Under the pieces are notes generated by a model. It was given only the letters and a program-made list of their open reading frames with translations. It searched no databases and was not told the DNA's origin. 5,014 nucleotides of DNA, from positions 1-5,014 of the forward strand of contig DCDC01000164.1 in NCBI GenBank assembly GCA_002316225.1. The letters run 5' to 3'. This DNA comes from Firmicutes bacterium UBA1065 (GTDB lineage Bacteria > Bacillota > Clostridia > Tissierellales > Sedimentibacteraceae). Of this stretch, positions 4,268 through 5,014 are shown in pieces. A program made the position numbers and the translations under genes. Each line of letters opens with the position of its first letter. Positions within the stretch are counted from its first letter, which is position 1.

Positions 4268-5014
4268 TTAATCATCTCCTCCAGAACCTGCGGTATTCGA
4301 TAAAGCAAATGGATATACTTTACCGGAACCTTTCTCAATTAATTTATATCCACAAACTGTAAATGTCCATCTTGAATCAACCATATCGTCAACAAGTAAA
4401 ACATTGCCTGATTTAACTTTTATAACTTCAAAACTGTCCCATGCATTTTTAAATTGCATATTGCTATTATGTAATTCTTTTTGCTGTTTAACATTTTTGG
4501 TTTTAATTATAGATTCATAATATGGTAATTTTAATTTATTTGCAAGTCGTTTTGCAAAACTTCTTACCAATTCAGGATGCCTTAATGATGGAACTGAAGT
4601 TACCCAAACAATATCATTATCATTTATTATATCATTAAGTACCTCTGCTGATGCATCCACTAAATCATCAGAAAAGTATTTATCTACATATTTATTCTGT
4701 TTTACAATCCTACCCCAACCTGCATCACCATAGCTGCTTAAAGCTAATCCGTTTTGACATATATATGATTCTGGTATTTTGTTTTTATCATCTATTTTAA
4801 TTCCTGAAGGCCACATTTTTCGATGTTCTATAATAAAATAATCTTTTTTAAGAAACTGCATGGCTTTTAAAATATTATCATTTGAAGGTTTTTCTGAAAA
4901 AATAGGTTTTCCTATACAGTTACTGCATTTTTCACAATCATGTGCGGTTGTATCATTTAACTCATTGGCAACAAATTTCATATAGCATTCTTTCGTATTA
5001 ATAAAATCATTCAT
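4268..5014 (-). CDS. C-terminal part of a RecQ-type DNA helicase fused to a phosphoribosyltransferase domain; continues off the right edge
   Basis: 248 residues are visible, ending in TAA at 4270-4268. The first Met falls exactly on the window edge and is probably internal. Residues 10-33 carry Cx16Cx2Cx2C (Cys 10, 27, 30, 33), the exact spacing of the RecQ zinc-binding site, so the helicase domains should lie beyond 5014. The rest matches the extension seen on many actinobacterial and clostridial RecQ proteins: EHRKMWP (63-69), GDAGWG (96-101), a WVTSVPSLRHPELV segment (137-150), QKELHNS (178-184), and the PRPP-loop-like VLLVDDMVDSRWT (205-217) of type I phosphoribosyltransferases. The adjacent acids DD (209-210) are kept; the loop has Arg-Trp where many PRTases have Gly-Thr. 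Expected roles are 3'-5' DNA unwinding plus a PRPP or nucleotide reaction of unknown substrate. It is the first visible gene of the unit, with the DprA-like gene immediately after. A stand-alone PRTase starting at this Met is possible but unlikely given the zinc ligands. Confidence 0.85.
   Translation of the reverse strand: MNDFINTKECYMKFVANELNDTTAHDCEKCSNCIGKPIFSEKPSNDNILKAMQFLKKDYFIIEHRKMWPSGIKIDDKNKIPESYICQNGLALSSYGDAGWGRIVKQNKYVDKYFSDDLVDASAEVLNDIINDNDIVWVTSVPSLRHPELVRSFAKRLANKLKLPYYESIIKTKNVKQQKELHNSNMQFKNAWDSFEVIKVKSGNVLLVDDMVDSRWTFTVCGYKLIEKGSGKVYPFALSNTAGSGGDD
4276..4282 (-). promoter_or_regulatory. Ribosome binding site of the dprA-like gene, inside the end of recQ-PRTase
   Basis: GGAGGAG lies eight bases before the ATG at 4267-4265 and within the last codons (Gly-Gly-Asp-Asp) of the upstream gene. 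The ribosome finishing the RecQ-PRTase therefore passes over this site, a layout typical of translational coupling. Confidence 0.75.

Overview
The window is AT-rich (by eye about one third G+C). It has strong GGAGG-type ribosome binding sites, clostridial-looking proteins and mostly ATG starts, which together suggest a low-G+C Gram-positive anaerobe of the class Clostridia. No rRNA, tRNA, CRISPR array or insertion sequence was recognised. There is no gene-free stretch over 300 bases.

Layout, left to right. (1) 1-351, minus strand: the first 117 codons of a protein that runs off the left edge, probably a large clostridial helicase/ATPase with a WYL-like N-terminal region. A possible promoter lies at 374-402. 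(2) 476-1483, minus: a complete 335-residue soluble protein resembling the DUF7309/DUF6930 group, with its own extended -10 promoter. (3) 1484-1711: a divergent intergenic region with a G+C-richer patch containing a doubtful 38-codon ORF. (4) 1712-2443, plus: the only plus-strand gene called with confidence, a NapH-like membrane polyferredoxin. (5) 2451-2483: a hairpin with a T-tract on the minus strand, which ends the leftward unit coming from the right. (6) 2496-2888, minus: a GNAT acetyltransferase that looks truncated at both ends, overlapped by a 38-codon small ORF (2885-3001). (7) 3044-4267, minus: a DprA/Smf-like protein with a C-terminal winged helix. (8) 4268-5014, minus: the C-terminal part of a RecQ-type helicase (exact RecQ zinc-site spacing) fused to a phosphoribosyltransferase (PRTase) domain, continuing off the right edge.

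The most interesting part is the right half. The RecQ-PRTase stop codon directly abuts the DprA-like start codon (TAA then ATG), so the two are almost certainly co-transcribed and translationally coupled. A PRTase paired with a DprA-like protein recalls the ShosTA toxin-antitoxin/anti-phage arrangement, here with the PRTase apparently carried on a RecQ helicase. With a second probable helicase gene at the left edge and a decayed acetyltransferase between, the window reads as part of an accessory, possibly defence-related, region. The defence role is inference; the domain content and gene junctions are read directly from the sequence.
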